Virus record (IMG/VR): IMGVR_UViG_3300025646_000013
Span: 40,281-104,280 of that record
Length of the DNA: 64,000 nt
Direction: 5' to 3' (one strand)
Source: a virus
The first letter of the stretch is position 1. The number at the start of each line of letters is the position of its first letter. Positions 1-11,470 of the stretch are shown here, piece by piece. The position numbers and the translations under genes are program-made. The notes beneath the pieces were generated by a model. It was given only the letters and a program-made list of their open reading frames with translations, was not told the origin of the DNA and did no database searches.

Positions 1-2793
1 GTTGTGAAATTCGGCCTATCTGCTGTTCCGAGAAAATCTTGTTGTTGTTGTTGAATTTATTTTTATTTCTGAACTAGTATTTCCAGCGTCGATGTCTCCA
101 GTATAATCAAATGCTCTCCACTGATATCCATTTGTTTTTGGAATTTGACCTTGTGGAGAAAATAAATCAAATATTGATTTTATATTAACACAATTTTGTT
201 CTGGAAGTGGCTGGCCAGGAATTATTACAACTCGATCTTGATTAGACGGCTCTCCTCTTGGCACTTGTGTTACGTAATTTCTGACTACAGTTCCTACTGG
301 TTTTTTAACGGGAAGTTCAGCTGTGCCCTGGTAATGTATTCTGACATTAGCTGAATAGTCTCCAGAAAAATTTAAAGGCTTATCAGTTGCGGTTTGATAA
401 GAGTATGCTGATTCCAATTCAAATGGATAAGACTGAAAATAGTTTATTGGATCTATCTGATTACTAAGAGACTTTGTCCCAGAACTCTTTATCGAAGGAA
501 TTTCCTTAACAACATACGGACCAAATCCATCTGGAATGTTTATCACAGGAGATATTGTGTCTGTATAGGCGTAAGATTTTTGCTTAGCGTTGTTAATCTT
601 GTGGACGATATAAGAAGTTGGTATATTGTACTGCTCTAAAGCTTGAGAAATATCTGTTATTTTTTCTGAGTTATGAATAATAACATCTGGATTAGTTACT
701 TCAATAAAAAATTCAACTTGAGACAAATCAATGTATGCAATTTTATCTCTGTGATATGTTGGAAGACTGTTATAAATATTCTTTACATAATAATCTTCTA
801 TTGAATTATAAGAAAGAGTTAGATCTCTTGCGTACCTATTGTTAGACGAATCTATTGCTATGTTTTTGAAATGAGCTTCTTTTTCCTGTTCTAAAAGCGC
901 ATCTTGATTCATTACCCATGAAGAATTCCACTCTCCAACAAAATTAAACAAAGAAGATCTTGTATCTAAAACTGTTCCAGCATATGCTCTTGAATACATG
1001 GCATACGACACGCAGTTGTAAAGAAATTTAAATGGACCCTCAGTAACTGAAGCTAGCAAATTTTCTTCTGCTTCGTCTATTGCTGTATCGCCATTGTTTG
1101 AATTCAATACAGTAGCCTTAGAAGATATGCTATATATAGAATTGCAATATTCTAAAAATGAAAATGAAGTAAATATGATATTGCCCTGAGCTACTGAATC
1201 TCCTTGGGATGCAAACTCAAAGAGTGCTCCAACAGAACTGTTGCTAGAGCTAGATGATCCAATGTTTAAAAATGACCTTGAATTAACAGCTGAATTCAGG
1301 TATCTGTATGTACCCTTTTTTAATCCGAATATTCCAAAATCTTCGTTTTCAAATATAGATTGATTTATATTCCATCCACCATTTTTATTTTCATCTAATA
1401 TTTTTGAAGACTCATTGTAGCCATAATATGTAGGAACTTGTGATGTTGAAATTCCATACATAAAAATTTCACTGCTAATAAAAGGTTCTTCTGATGGATA
1501 GTTTGATCCATCAACTATTATTGTTCCATTCTGAAGTTTTACATAATTAGATATTATTGAAATTGCTCTTTCCGAAAGCTTTTTGGTTGGCCTAAAGGCG
1601 ACTACGTCAAATTGATTTAATGAATCAATTGAGTTTATATCAACCATCCAGTAAGAAGCTTTATTTTTTTCTTGATTATTTTGAAGAGGATTTTCAAATG
1701 AGAATTTTGAAAAATTAAAAGCAGAATTTTCTAATCTATAAAAAACATATGGCTTTATATTGTCTAGTGAAGTAGTATCTGTAGAATCATAAAGAACAGC
1801 AGCGCTAACTGTCTTTTGTTTGATTCCAGTATTATTTTCTAAATCTGCAAAGTAATCAACTAATTCAAGATTTAGTGACTGTTTTGATCTCGCAATTAGT
1901 CTCCAGTTGAATACTTCAAATGTTCTATTATCAGCTAGAGCTTTTTTGGGTACGTAAGCGCTATATCCAGTGGGAGTAGAGTAGCTGGTGAAAATGTCAG
2001 AATATTTTTTATTATATTTTTTAACTGAAAAAACCTTTTTTCTATAACTATTATCTACTACAAAACTTTCCTCTGGCAAAAGCTTAAAGTACGGTGCTGC
2101 ATTTATTGTTTCTGAATACCTTAGGTTCTGACTAATTATTCTTCCGTCTGAGTCGCACTCAACTTTGTCGTAGATTAGTTTTAGTCCAACTGGACTACTA
2201 GCGTCTAGTCCAACGATAACCTTATATGGAATATCTGCTTCTTCTGAATTTTGATTAGTAAAGTATGGATCTAATAATATTTTGTATTTTTTTCTTCCAG
2301 TATTTATATCTATATACTCTTGATTATTTGAGTCAATAACTTTTATATTAAGATATTTAATTGAAGATGGATTTAAATAATCATCCAACTCAGATATGCT
2401 GTACCCTCCTGGTGCTGCAGTAAAAAATCTACTTACATAATAATAGTGAAAAAATTCTAAGCTATTTATTTCAAATTCATTTAATTCTTCTGTAACATAA
2501 TCTTTTGACAATATAGTATCACTTACTAATAAGTTAGAAGTAGGAAATACTGTTGAGCCATTTTCGTCTTCTAGAATTCCAAGTTCATTTGCAAAATACG
2601 TTTTTACCCCGCTGGCAATTGATGCTTTATTTTCAGGTATAGCTTCGGAAACATCTATGACAGAAAGATTGCTACTTGGAGACAGCTGCTCATTAGAATA
2701 AAATGCCAAGTTAGCAGCATCGGTTGGTACAATCTTGCCTATTTTGGCTGCATTCTCTTTTGCGTTTTGGGTTAAATTTTTAAATTGCTTCAT
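1..2793 (-). CDS. Large virion (baseplate/fibre) protein, runs off the left edge
   Basis: Starts at ATG 2793 immediately after the TAA of the upstream baseplate gene, so the two are translationally coupled. Frame 0 gives 925 residues and stops at TAG (16-18). An in-frame CGG lies three sense codons before that stop, and skipping one base there keeps the frame open to the window edge, so the real protein is probably longer. No family was recognised with certainty. Residues around 400-440 look like an alternating strand/helix segment (FRPTKK, then IIVDGS). The protein is Ser/Asn/Tyr-rich, like other phage adhesion proteins. Its place after gpJ-like and other baseplate genes suggests a baseplate-attached or fibre role, which is inference. 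Confidence 0.75.
27..30 (-). promoter_or_regulatory. Candidate CGG +1 frameshift site 1
   Basis: Minus strand reads TCT CGG AAC AGC AGA TAG. Skipping one base at CGG gives GGA ACA GCA GAT AGG CCG AAT and stays open to the window edge. This is the only in-frame CGG I found in the 925-codon ORF. Confidence 0.7.
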
Positions 2794-5700
2794 TTAACTG
2801 TCCTCATAGTCATTATTCATATTATTATACGTGCTAACAAAATTTGGGGTTGAACCCAAAAGACCCATTTGATACTGTTCGTATCTTGAAATTGGGAACC
2901 ATCTAGGAGGTGTCCATCCAATTTGTGGAGTAGCCGAAGGCGTTGCATCGTATTCTTGATCGTAATGCCTATAGCTAAATTGTGGCTCCGAGACTATATC
3001 AGTGCCCGATAACGGTATTGCTGTGTAAAATCTTGGTAATGGGACCGGCTCATTGGAATAGTGTATGTTGTCATAGTTCTCAAACCAATAAACTACGTCC
3101 CCATATATAGTAACAGGAGTTGCGCTAGGAGTAGCGGCCATTTCCGTATCGACCACAACAAACCATAATCCTGGATCTATTCTGGTTTGAGCATAGAATG
3201 GGCCAATTATAAAGTTTCCATATTCATCAGCTTGAACTGTTCCTGCATCCCCATATCTTCCTGGGGTGCTTGAAGCTACATCGTAAGCTGAATCTACCAA
3301 GGCTTCATAAGCCGTTCTGGCCTTTCTCCAATAGATAACTGGAGGAGTACTTGGGGCTATATTATTTTGTCTTATATAACCCTTGATGAATACGTCGTCT
3401 GTGGCGTTGGCTTTAATGCTTATTTTATCTGCGGCTGCCTTTAGTTCGTATGTAAACTCATTATTTTTAAACAAGTCAATTGAAAATTCCTGAGAAAATG
3501 AACCAGAAGAGCTATTTTGATTTGCATTTTCTGACGGATAAGACACACCATCAACAGTTAGTGTTACAACTGTTGCTTCGGTTGTTCCGGTGTATCTTAG
3601 GGTTGTTTTTCCAAAACCATTATTGTTAGTTGTGACATATTCATTTTCAGCTAGTAGGTTATCTCCATAAATTCTAAACGTTTGATATGGTTTTGGGTTT
3701 CCATTTATATCATATGAAATTATTGATAAATAAATTATATCATCTGGACTATTCGAAATTTTTTGTGGAGAAATCCAAACTGAAGCTGTTTCAAAATCGT
3801 ATTCATAATCAGATACAAAAATATATCCCTCATCTACTGGGTTATCAATTGAGCTTAATGATAAACCAGAAGGTGTGCTTTCAAGATATTTTGAAGATTC
3901 ATAAACAACATTGTATACGGAATCTACACCTGGAGTTGATGAAAGATATATCTTCTTATCATTTCTTTCCGAATAAAAAGCTTCCGCTAATCTATAGCTT
4001 ACAGTATATTCTCTGCCAGGAATAATTATACTTTCGTGAGTTGTTGAATTTAATATTTGTAGTCTGTTTGAAACTAGATAATAGAAATCTTCTCCACTTT
4101 GAATATAATCTAAACTAGATATATAGTATGTACCTGTGTCTTCTAGGTCTAATATATAATTTCCGTCTTCATCTACAAGTGTCCATATCCAAAGTTCTGG
4201 GTTCAAAGGGGATTGAACTAATACCCTTCCAGAAAATACATCTTCTATATATATATCTGAAACATTTTCATAAGAAAGATACAAAGCGAGGTCGTCAGAT
4301 CCAATTAACGTTTCGGTATTGTAAAATGTTATATTGCCAGGAGTTGAAGAATCATTAAAGAACGCTTCCCTGTACTGCACTGTTGAAGAATCGTTGTAAA
4401 CTGTGACCAATATTGGCGCTCCTTGACTTGGAACTTCTGTAGTATCTAACTCAAAGAATCTTCCATTATAAACATCTAAAATGGGTTTTGCGTAAACGTA
4501 GTAATCTTCTTCGGGAAGATACAACCAACCAACGGATAGGTCTGGATTCTTTGAATCAAATATATTAAGTGACTTATTGTTAAATACACCCGCTACTTTT
4601 GCGTCTACTGGTATTGGTGAGTATACATAATTCTGTATTGAAGAGTCATATTCTTCGTACAATACATCAATTAATGTATCTGGAGAATATGTATTAGAAG
4701 AAACCGCTGTTTTTGAGCTAGTTAAAACGATCTCATCTGAAAGACTTACTGGATTTATATTTGTTATTACATATTCGCCGTCTAAAACTTGTTGCGTGGT
4801 TATACCAAAAGACTCTCCAGTTAAATTATATTTGCTAACAAAAGAATCAATATTATTTGGATTTGGAGATCTTCCAGAGTTTTCCATTTGTTCGTTTTGT
4901 TCGTAGGCGTTGCCGAATCGATCTAGATAGCCAAAGACCATTGGAGTACTTTTAGCTTCTTCTTCTCCTATCAGGGACCAAACTTGCTTCTTAAATGGGT
5001 AATATGGAGTTGCTGACAATCCAGTAGTTATAACTAATGTTTCTGCTAGTGAAGAATAATTTATTGTTGAAGATTCAAAATAATCTGATTGATCTGGCGC
5101 ACCAGAAGTGTTAGATCCATTATATGTTTCAAGAATAATATTTGGCGATGATGGAATAAAGTATTCTAGTTCAGAATAAGGATCTATAGATCTTCCACCG
5201 TAGGCTTGCTCTTGATATATTTCTACGTTTGGATCAACCTTATACAAAGGTATCGAATCAACTTGTAAATTATTTATATAAATATTTTGAGGAGTAGATC
5301 CAATTGGATAAATTAAAGAGTCTTTTAATGACTGAATTGATAAAACTTCATCATCCATAGATGATATGTCATTATCTTTATTTATAAAGATTTCGGATTG
5401 AATACTATTAGAATTTCCAGTTATAACTTTTGTTCCGTATACGTTTGACCCAATTTTAAAATTAGAGTTGAAGTAATTTATGTTTGGACTTGATATAGAT
5501 ATAGTATCTTCAAAAGCTGGATTGACTGTATAGCCAGCTGCATGTTCATTAAAAGATACTCTATAGTTTGCGTTATAGGAATCTAAATAGGTTTGCGTAT
5601 CTATATCCCACTGTGCGCTGTTTACAATGACAATTTGATTTACGTTTTCCAAAGAAATTGATTGATTCACCGGAGTCGCATCGGCATTTGCGTACTCGTA

Positions 5701-7606
5701 TCCGTATGTCTTTTCCAGGAATCCTATATTTGGATCTGTAAATCCATCTTCGTTAAATATTGAAATGTGATTAAACTCGGGACTTGCGGGACTATTTTCT
5801 GAAAAATAGTTTTTAACTATAAAATCTTCTCTGTCTGAGTAGGAAAAGTTTTTATAAAATACAGATGGAGTTGCGTACTGATTGTGTGAATCTAGATGTA
5901 TTTCATAGACCAAAGAAACACCGCCATTTGTTGATGGCGATGCAGCGTCGGGATTATTTGCGTCTGGATCTGGAATTGTTTTTGTGTAATCGCCATAGTA
6001 TTCGTAAAGTATTTTAATTGGAGCATAAACATCTTCATACGATGATACCTTAAAACCATCTGCCTTAAAATATCCTTCAAATGAAACAGTTGCAAAGGAA
6101 TCATTATTTACGATAACCTGAACATCAGAAAGGTCTCCCACTCCCGGCTGAAAGTATTCTCCCATAGGAGTTGCAACATCATACTTGAAAGGAACAGTAT
6201 TTATTCCTTCGTATTTTAGTCCTGCATAGTCCCAAATTCCTTCGTCCCAATTTATGTATCCAAAATTTGAAGGATAATTTTCGTTTATATTTTTAACAAA
6301 ATTTACAAATTCTTTTTGCGGAACTCCATCAAAAGCAAAGTATGGAGTAGATGATTCTATGTCTTCAAGTTCAAGAATCTCAGGAGTTGCACCAAGATAG
6401 TTTGAATCTGGTGTTGCGCCATAGGCTCTCCATATGTCTAGCTCTCTTCTTAGGGTTCTTTTTACGCCTTCTTTATCAACTGAAGGAATATTTTGATATA
6501 CATCAAGTATTCTCTTTTTATAATTTTCATTTGACTCTAGATAAAGCCTTCTAAGACCGACTCTTGCACCAAATTCATCAAATATATTAAAAAATAATAA
6601 AACTTTTTGATCAAAACTTTGACCGTCAATTGTTAAATTTTCAAATTTTTTAAGAGTTATAATTTGATTATCTGATATATTATGATAATAAATATAATCT
6701 GTTTTTTTATTTAAATAAAAGCTCTCTATAGAAGAAGACCTCGCCAATGGAACAGAATCTCCAAGAACTTCTATTGCTGCTGCTGGAGCGTTATAGGTTA
6801 CGTATAGCCAATCAACCAAATCTTCATCTGCAGTAGAAATATAAAAATTTATACTATTTAGATCTAGCTCGGCATCCAGTTCATCGAGATGCTCTCCAAT
6901 TAAAGAATTGAGAAATTTTGCGCCAGTTGATATCGGTGTGGATAATTCTGGTGTTGCTTTTTCTAATGAATCTTCATAAAGAGCTGTCCAAGTTGGAAAT
7001 CTAGAAAGTATTGTTCTTGAAGAATCAGAGAGAACAGGACTTGTTGGATCATGTATCAATACATTAACAAACAAAAGAAGACCGAGTGCCTCTACATCTT
7101 CTTCTTCTGTAAATATTTCTAGTTCTATCTTTACATATTTTTTACAATTATTTAAAAAAATAGCAGTAGAATTACTTGATATTTCAGACTTTAACCAAGG
7201 CCCACTATATTCATCTGACTCGTACATCTGCAGCGTGAAAGTCGGCTGTTCAGATCCACTATAATTTGTAAATTGACTTTTAAAAGAAATGATGTCTACT
7301 CTAGAAGAGTAGTCAATAAATCTCAATAAATCTGGAGTAGCGTTATCGTAAACTACTTCTCCGTAATTGGTGACATAGACAGCATTTTCATCGAGTGGAG
7401 TTGCGTGAGTTCCAGAATATGATGGAGATGTTTGTTCGGTTCCTACAAATGTAAAATCGCCTATTAGATTAAGGCCAGTAGCTGATCTTTTATAAGAAAA
7501 GTTTTTATAAAAGCTGTTATTATATACGTTAATAGGATCAGAGGTCCAAATATTCCCGATTCTTGTTGAAGTCTCCGCTACGAAGACCTAACAAATAATT
7601 CTTCAT
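2794..7606 (-). CDS. Giant baseplate/tail protein (about 1,603 aa) reached by a +1 shift after an 18-residue leader
   Basis: The long frame runs from 7587 to 2794 with coding-like sequence throughout, but its first canonical start is an internal TTG at 7326. The only convincing start is ATG 7606, with AAGGA eight bases upstream. It lies in another frame and would give 22 residues ending at TGA. A +1 shift at the in-frame CGG (7556-7558) joins leader and body, about 1,603 residues in all. No catalytic domain was recognised. The first 350 residues of the body include a gp6/J-like helical stretch, and the C-terminal half is beta-rich with Ig-like repeats (for example LTVDGVSYP). Twenty-one of the 22 Thr-Pro pairs downstream of the TTG at 7326 are preceded by Ala or Ser. 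Its position after gpJ and gp25 homologues suggests a baseplate wedge-to-fibre protein. Confidence 0.8.
7555..7558 (-). promoter_or_regulatory. Candidate CGG +1 frameshift site 2
   Basis: Minus strand reads AAG AAT CGG GAA TAT TTG GAC CTC TGA. Skipping one base gives GGG AAT ATT TGG and the 1,510-residue body. The new frame is closed upstream by TAG at 7588-7590, so the shift must lie within about 46 bases. CTC-TGA resembles the prfB recoding stop and is a less favoured alternative. Confidence 0.82.
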
Positions 7607-7623
7607 CTCTGATCCTTTTTAAC

Positions 7624-8880
7624 TTAATCTAACCAAATTGAATATTCAGATGTTACTCCATGCTCTGGATGAATATACATCAAATGCTGACATGGTCTGC
7701 TCATTGACGAAAAGAACTCTTGAGCATATGTATTGTGGCTTTCAGGGGAACCAGATATTCTTAGCATGGTGCTGCCTATCGTCATCTTAAATTGCTGATG
7801 ATAATGACCCATAAAAACATCATCAAAATGATCTGGTATTGCGCCGTCTTTCCAGCCCATTACCTTTTTATAGTAACCATGGTATGAAGTTGGTGAAGGT
7901 AATTGATCGCCGTGTATCAACAGGCTGCTATAGCTGCCAACGCTGTCTACTGCGTACCAATTTCTTTCTCCGGCTCCATCTGGAATATTAAATGTGATTC
8001 TATCTTCTTTATCAAACATTAATTCAACTATTTTGTAAAGAAGTCTATCCATATTAGTTTCTGGATCATGCTGCTTTCTCATCTTACCCCCAACAGCACC
8101 GTGATTACCTATAACGCCAACAACGTGAACATTCTTAAAGTTTTGCAATGCTGTACTTAGGAACTTTGACAAGATTCTTGGGCCATTTATACCAACCTGC
8201 CTATATAGTCCCGAGTCAATTAAGTGAGCTTGACCAGGAAATATTTCTTCTCCCTCTACAATGTCGCCGAGCAGCCATACGTGCAGGCTGTCAACGTTGT
8301 GATCCATTCTTTGAATTTCTGTTATCTCAAGAAGCTTTTCTGTGTATTGTTCTATTCTTTTTTCTAATACGTCAGAATTATAATCAGGAGTTACTTTGCC
8401 CAACTGCCAATCAGCGAACACAGCCACTGCTGTTTCAGGAGTCTTATGTTTGCTATTGTTCCTAAGAACTGGTTGCTTTATCTTGGGAATCTCAAAATTT
8501 GAAAAAACATCAAATGCTGCCTGGTAAGCTGCTACAACAGTTTCGTGCTGAACGTTTTTATGTTTTTCTACTAGTTTTGCTAGTCTTTTATTTTCTGATC
8601 TAAGAAAATCATTTCTAGAATCCGCAACCATAGAAACCAAGGATGGATCTGCGGTATCGTACTCTTGATCTTCTGATATTCCAATAACTGATGATTGGCT
8701 ATAAGAACCATCTTTTTCATTGATGTATTCAATTATTTCATCTTCTGATATTTCTGTTACATTCAAATCTTCATCTAAAATGTCGCCTTTACCTATGTTT
8801 TCAAAGACAAGACTTTTGGCTTGGGAAACATTTGGAGCACGAACTATATATGTATTTGTGATAACAAAATTTTTACTCAT
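7624..8880 (-). CDS. Calcineurin-like metallophosphoesterase
   Basis: Protein of 418 residues with the metal-binding motifs of the calcineurin-like phosphoesterase superfamily in order: ADWQLGK with D157 (the usual D-x-H is D-W-Q here), GDIVEG with D206, GNHG with N259-H260, IHGDQ with H323, and GHYHQ with H359/H361. The first 140 residues are acidic and coiled-coil-like and are not part of the catalytic fold. The family hydrolyses phosphoesters, including nucleic-acid ends and cyclic nucleotides; the substrate cannot be told. It sits between the gpJ-like baseplate gene and the giant baseplate protein in the same direction, so it is expressed late and could be virion-associated. The first metal-ligand His is replaced by Gln, so activity is not assured. 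Confidence 0.88.
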   Translation of the reverse strand: MSKNFVITNTYIVRAPNVSQAKSLVFENIGKGDILDEDLNVTEISEDEIIEYINEKDGSYSQSSVIGISEDQEYDTADPSLVSMVADSRNDFLRSENKRLAKLVEKHKNVQHETVVAAYQAAFDVFSNFEIPKIKQPVLRNNSKHKTPETAVAVFADWQLGKVTPDYNSDVLEKRIEQYTEKLLEITEIQRMDHNVDSLHVWLLGDIVEGEEIFPGQAHLIDSGLYRQVGINGPRILSKFLSTALQNFKNVHVVGVIGNHGAVGGKMRKQHDPETNMDRLLYKIVELMFDKEDRITFNIPDGAGERNWYAVDSVGSYSSLLIHGDQLPSPTSYHGYYKKVMGWKDGAIPDHFDDVFMGHYHQQFKMTIGSTMLRISGSPESHNTYAQEFFSSMSRPCQHLMYIHPEHGVTSEYSIWLD

Positions 8881-8902
8881 TTAAATAAAACCTACTCTGT
8901 GA

Positions 8903-10072
8903 CTATGAATTGGATTGACCCATTATAACAGAATATATAGATACATTTCCAGCTGCGGGATAAACCTTGTCACTCGATGGAGTAAAGTCCATAAATGGCA
9001 TTTCTTTTCCGTCGATATTGAACGAACTAATGACCACATTTCTTATGTAGTCAGAAGATTGCCTTATTTGTCTTTCTATTTCTGTTATAGAGATTGTGTC
9101 CCCTATTGTTAATGAATTTAAATATCTTTTAACAAACAAAGCTGCTTGATTTTTTATTCCAGCATTTAGTGTATCGCCAACTGCATTTGAAAGAGATATG
9201 GTTGCAGATACATTGACCGCCAATTTTTCTGCTATTCTAATATTAAACCTAACACCAGCTGGTCTCACAGAGCTTATTGCCGCTAGCACTACTTCTGGCA
9301 TTTGTTTAATGCTTGATAGGTTTTCTGGAACAACAATAACATCACAGGACCCAACGCCATAGGAACTTTCTCTTATTCTAACATCCCTTACGCCCTTAAC
9401 TGATAGAGCTGCAAATCGGACCGACTCTGCTGTTCCAGCGGCCCTAGTCTTTATGGAGGATACTATTCTTCTTCTGTAATTGTCATCCGATTCAGAATTT
9501 ATTGCTGAGTAAACTTCTTTTGGATTATTGCAGAAAATAACCACTCCTGGAGGAGCTATGAAATTGTGTGATGTTAAAGAATTCTTTGGCGCCACATAAG
9601 TATTGTCAGAAAAGTCTGCAATAACTAATCCATAGGCTCTTGTTGATCCAGATGGAATAAGTACAGAATCATTTAATTTATACCTATACTGTCTTACGGA
9701 AAAATTGTCAACATTGGTTAGTATCATAGTGTCTTTCGGCACTGTTATGTCTTGACTATAGGGTTTCTGTATAAAGAATTCAATATTAAAAGACTGTCTT
9801 TCAATAGCTGCGGCGTCGGAAATTTGTTTTCTAACTATTCCATAAAGCTCACCTATCAAATCAAGATTTCTACCAGATGCTGTAGAAAGTGCACCTTGTC
9901 TTAAGCTGAAATTTAAAGAAGAATACAAATCTGATATCTCTGTACTTATCGCTTCGGCAAAAGCTCTTGCTATTGAGCCAGGATAGACTGCTGTTATTCC
10001 AGCGTCCTTTTCTAAAGAATTTAAAATAGAAGTAAGTATTTCTTCTTTTTGTCTTGTTCCATATATAGGCAT
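8903..10072 (-). CDS. Baseplate J-like (wedge) protein
   Basis: Protein of 389 residues typical of the phage Mu gp47/P2 gpJ/T4 gp6 family. The N-terminus has the motif YPGSIARAFAEAISTEISDLY, followed by ASGRNLDLIGELYGI. The middle carries the family's YRRRI and GTAESVRFAALSVKGVRDVRI segments, and the C-terminus has a small ferredoxin-like region. Length is close to that of P2/Mu homologues. It forms the wedge ring that transmits the contraction signal. The stop of the upstream gp25-like gene is one base away, so they are coupled. The family call is firm. Confidence 0.95.
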   Translation of the reverse strand: MPIYGTRQKEEILTSILNSLEKDAGITAVYPGSIARAFAEAISTEISDLYSSLNFSLRQGALSTASGRNLDLIGELYGIVRKQISDAAAIERQSFNIEFFIQKPYSQDITVPKDTMILTNVDNFSVRQYRYKLNDSVLIPSGSTRAYGLVIADFSDNTYVAPKNSLTSHNFIAPPGVVIFCNNPKEVYSAINSESDDNYRRRIVSSIKTRAAGTAESVRFAALSVKGVRDVRIRESSYGVGSCDVIVVPENLSSIKQMPEVVLAAISSVRPAGVRFNIRIAEKLAVNVSATISLSNAVGDTLNAGIKNQAALFVKRYLNSLTIGDTISITEIERQIRQSSDYIRNVVISSFNIDGKEMPFMDFTPSSDKVYPAAGNVSIYSVIMGQSNS

Positions 10073-10073
10073 A

Positions 10074-10454
10074 TTATGCTCCTAGGTCCTGAGATACAGA
10101 AAGAACCACTGGCTCATTAGTATCTGTTATAATGTGAACGTCAAACCTTATAGTATCTGGTCCAGTTGGAATTGCTTCTATTTGTATATTTCTTCCCCTG
10201 AAAACATCTTCTTTTTCAAGTGCGGCTCTTATCAACCTCTTGCCAAAATCTCCAGTTTCTTTTGATTGCGGCATTCCGTATAGCACTGAAAGGTCTGTGC
10301 CAAGAGATGGATAAATGTAAAAATCTCCAGGCTCAGTCATTAGTCTTAGATAAACCTGTTGTATATCATCTTGAAGACTAGAAGTAGTTCTGGCAATATC
10401 TTTATTTCCGTTTACCAGTATATCTCCTGTCATTGTAAAATATAAATCAGACAT
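10074..10454 (-). CDS. gp25-like baseplate wedge protein
   Basis: Protein of 126 residues with the gp25/GPW (lysozyme-like fold) pattern: a DILVNGNKDIA segment, then DDIQQVYLRLMTEPGDFYIYPSLG, then RLIRAALEKED and a C-terminal beta strand pair. In T4 and P2 this protein is part of the conserved wedge core that anchors the sheath. It overlaps the end of the preceding gene by eight bases and is followed by the J-like gene, the usual order gp25 then J. Recognition is based on family pattern and gene order. Confidence 0.93.
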   Translation of the reverse strand: MSDLYFTMTGDILVNGNKDIARTTSSLQDDIQQVYLRLMTEPGDFYIYPSLGTDLSVLYGMPQSKETGDFGKRLIRAALEKEDVFRGRNIQIEAIPTGPDTIRFDVHIITDTNEPVVLSVSQDLGA

Positions 10455-11088
10455 TTTTTATCTCATCAGCCTTAGATTTTGCTTGTGCAAAGGTAGATCC
10501 CTGCTTTATTAATTCCACCAAATATTCAATATATTCCTTAGAATGCTCTGACAGTATGTTCTGAACAAGCATAACTTCTTGTTCGGAAAGCCCTTCTGTT
10601 GGAATTAAAGAATTATATGTTTGACTAGTATCTGGCCCTTGGGGCGCAAATTGATAATCACCTTTTATAGTAACGGCTTTTTGCTCTTCTGATTCTTCTA
10701 AGGTCTTTAGTTTAGCTAAATAATGTTGTGCATCATTTTGGGCCGTATGTATTGATTTTGGGTCCACTTTAACTAATGTTGGCTGAGAATAGTCAATAGC
10801 TGAATAATTAAAATTAAAATTATTCCATCTTAATCCTGTTTCTGAGCAGAACATCCTAATTTTATCAGCAAATAAAGATATGGATCTGCCTGTTCCACTT
10901 ATAACTATACCAACTCCCGGAGCTGCAAATATCTCTATGTCTCCATCGTCGTTTAATCTTAAGAAAGAATTATTATCTGGATGATTGAATCCAACTTCTC
11001 TTCTGGAAAACTCATTTCTTCTCTTAAGTTCTCCGGCTACAGAAAAGTTTTTTTCTGGCTCTACTGATTCTGTATATAGATTAGACAT
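10447..11088 (-). CDS. Unrecognised baseplate-module protein
   Basis: Protein of 213 residues, family not recognised. The N-terminal 100 residues are beta-rich with the segment DDGDIEIFAAPGVGIVISGTG, which resembles the repeated strands of a spike or beta-helix tip protein. The C-terminal 60 residues are helical and charged. It lies between an OB-like protein and the gp25-like wedge protein. In other contractile phages this interval holds spike or hub-cap proteins, so a role at the tail tip is plausible but inferred. Confidence 0.7.
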   Translation of the reverse strand: MSNLYTESVEPEKNFSVAGELKRRNEFSRREVGFNHPDNNSFLRLNDDGDIEIFAAPGVGIVISGTGRSISLFADKIRMFCSETGLRWNNFNFNYSAIDYSQPTLVKVDPKSIHTAQNDAQHYLAKLKTLEESEEQKAVTIKGDYQFAPQGPDTSQTYNSLIPTEGLSEQEVMLVQNILSEHSKEYIEYLVELIKQGSTFAQAKSKADEIKNV

Positions 11089-11090
11089 AA

Positions 11091-11459
11091 TTACCTGGCC
11101 ATAAATTTCGGAACACCTGTATTGACACTGTAATTATACATGTAATTTGAACTAAATTGCGGCTCGTCAAAGTACATAATAACATACGCAAATCTTTCGT
11201 TATCATCTCTAAAGCCCACTAAGCATCTTGTTCCTGGATTCGGTGCAACAGTTTGTATTCCAGGAGTTGAAGGACAGGGGACATTATTTAGTGTGTTTCC
11301 AATTTGACCAGAATATTGATCATCTAAAATTATAGAAGCGGTATTGGTTTCTACATTAAAAGACATGATTACACCTGGCCTTGTTTTGGCCTGACGCATT
11401 CTAGATTGATCTATTTGATTTTGAATTTTATTATCAAATTTTGGATACTTACTTGGCAT
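11091..11459 (-). CDS. gpV/gp5-N-like OB-fold baseplate protein
   Basis: Protein of 122 residues with an OB-like pattern: RPGVIMSFNVETNTASIIL, a turn, then VPCPSTPGIQTVAPNPGTRCLVGFRDDN and AYVIMYF. This is the layout of the N-terminal OB domain of phage spike/baseplate assembly protein V, in which a channel-mouth strand pair precedes a G-x-R-C-L-V-G-F strand. No needle domain follows in the same ORF. The gene order lysin, OB, unknown, gp25, J matches a tail-tip assembly module. The family call is moderate. Confidence 0.65.
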   Translation of the reverse strand: MPSKYPKFDNKIQNQIDQSRMRQAKTRPGVIMSFNVETNTASIILDDQYSGQIGNTLNNVPCPSTPGIQTVAPNPGTRCLVGFRDDNERFAYVIMYFDEPQFSSNYMYNYSVNTGVPKFMAR

Positions 11460-11470
11460 GCTTTTACCTC

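Noticed and set aside
7537-7606. prfB-like shift at CTC-TGA in the 22-codon leader
   Set aside because: The stop context resembles prfB, but the same gene has CGG a few codons earlier and CGG is common to all ten breaks, so one rule explains all.
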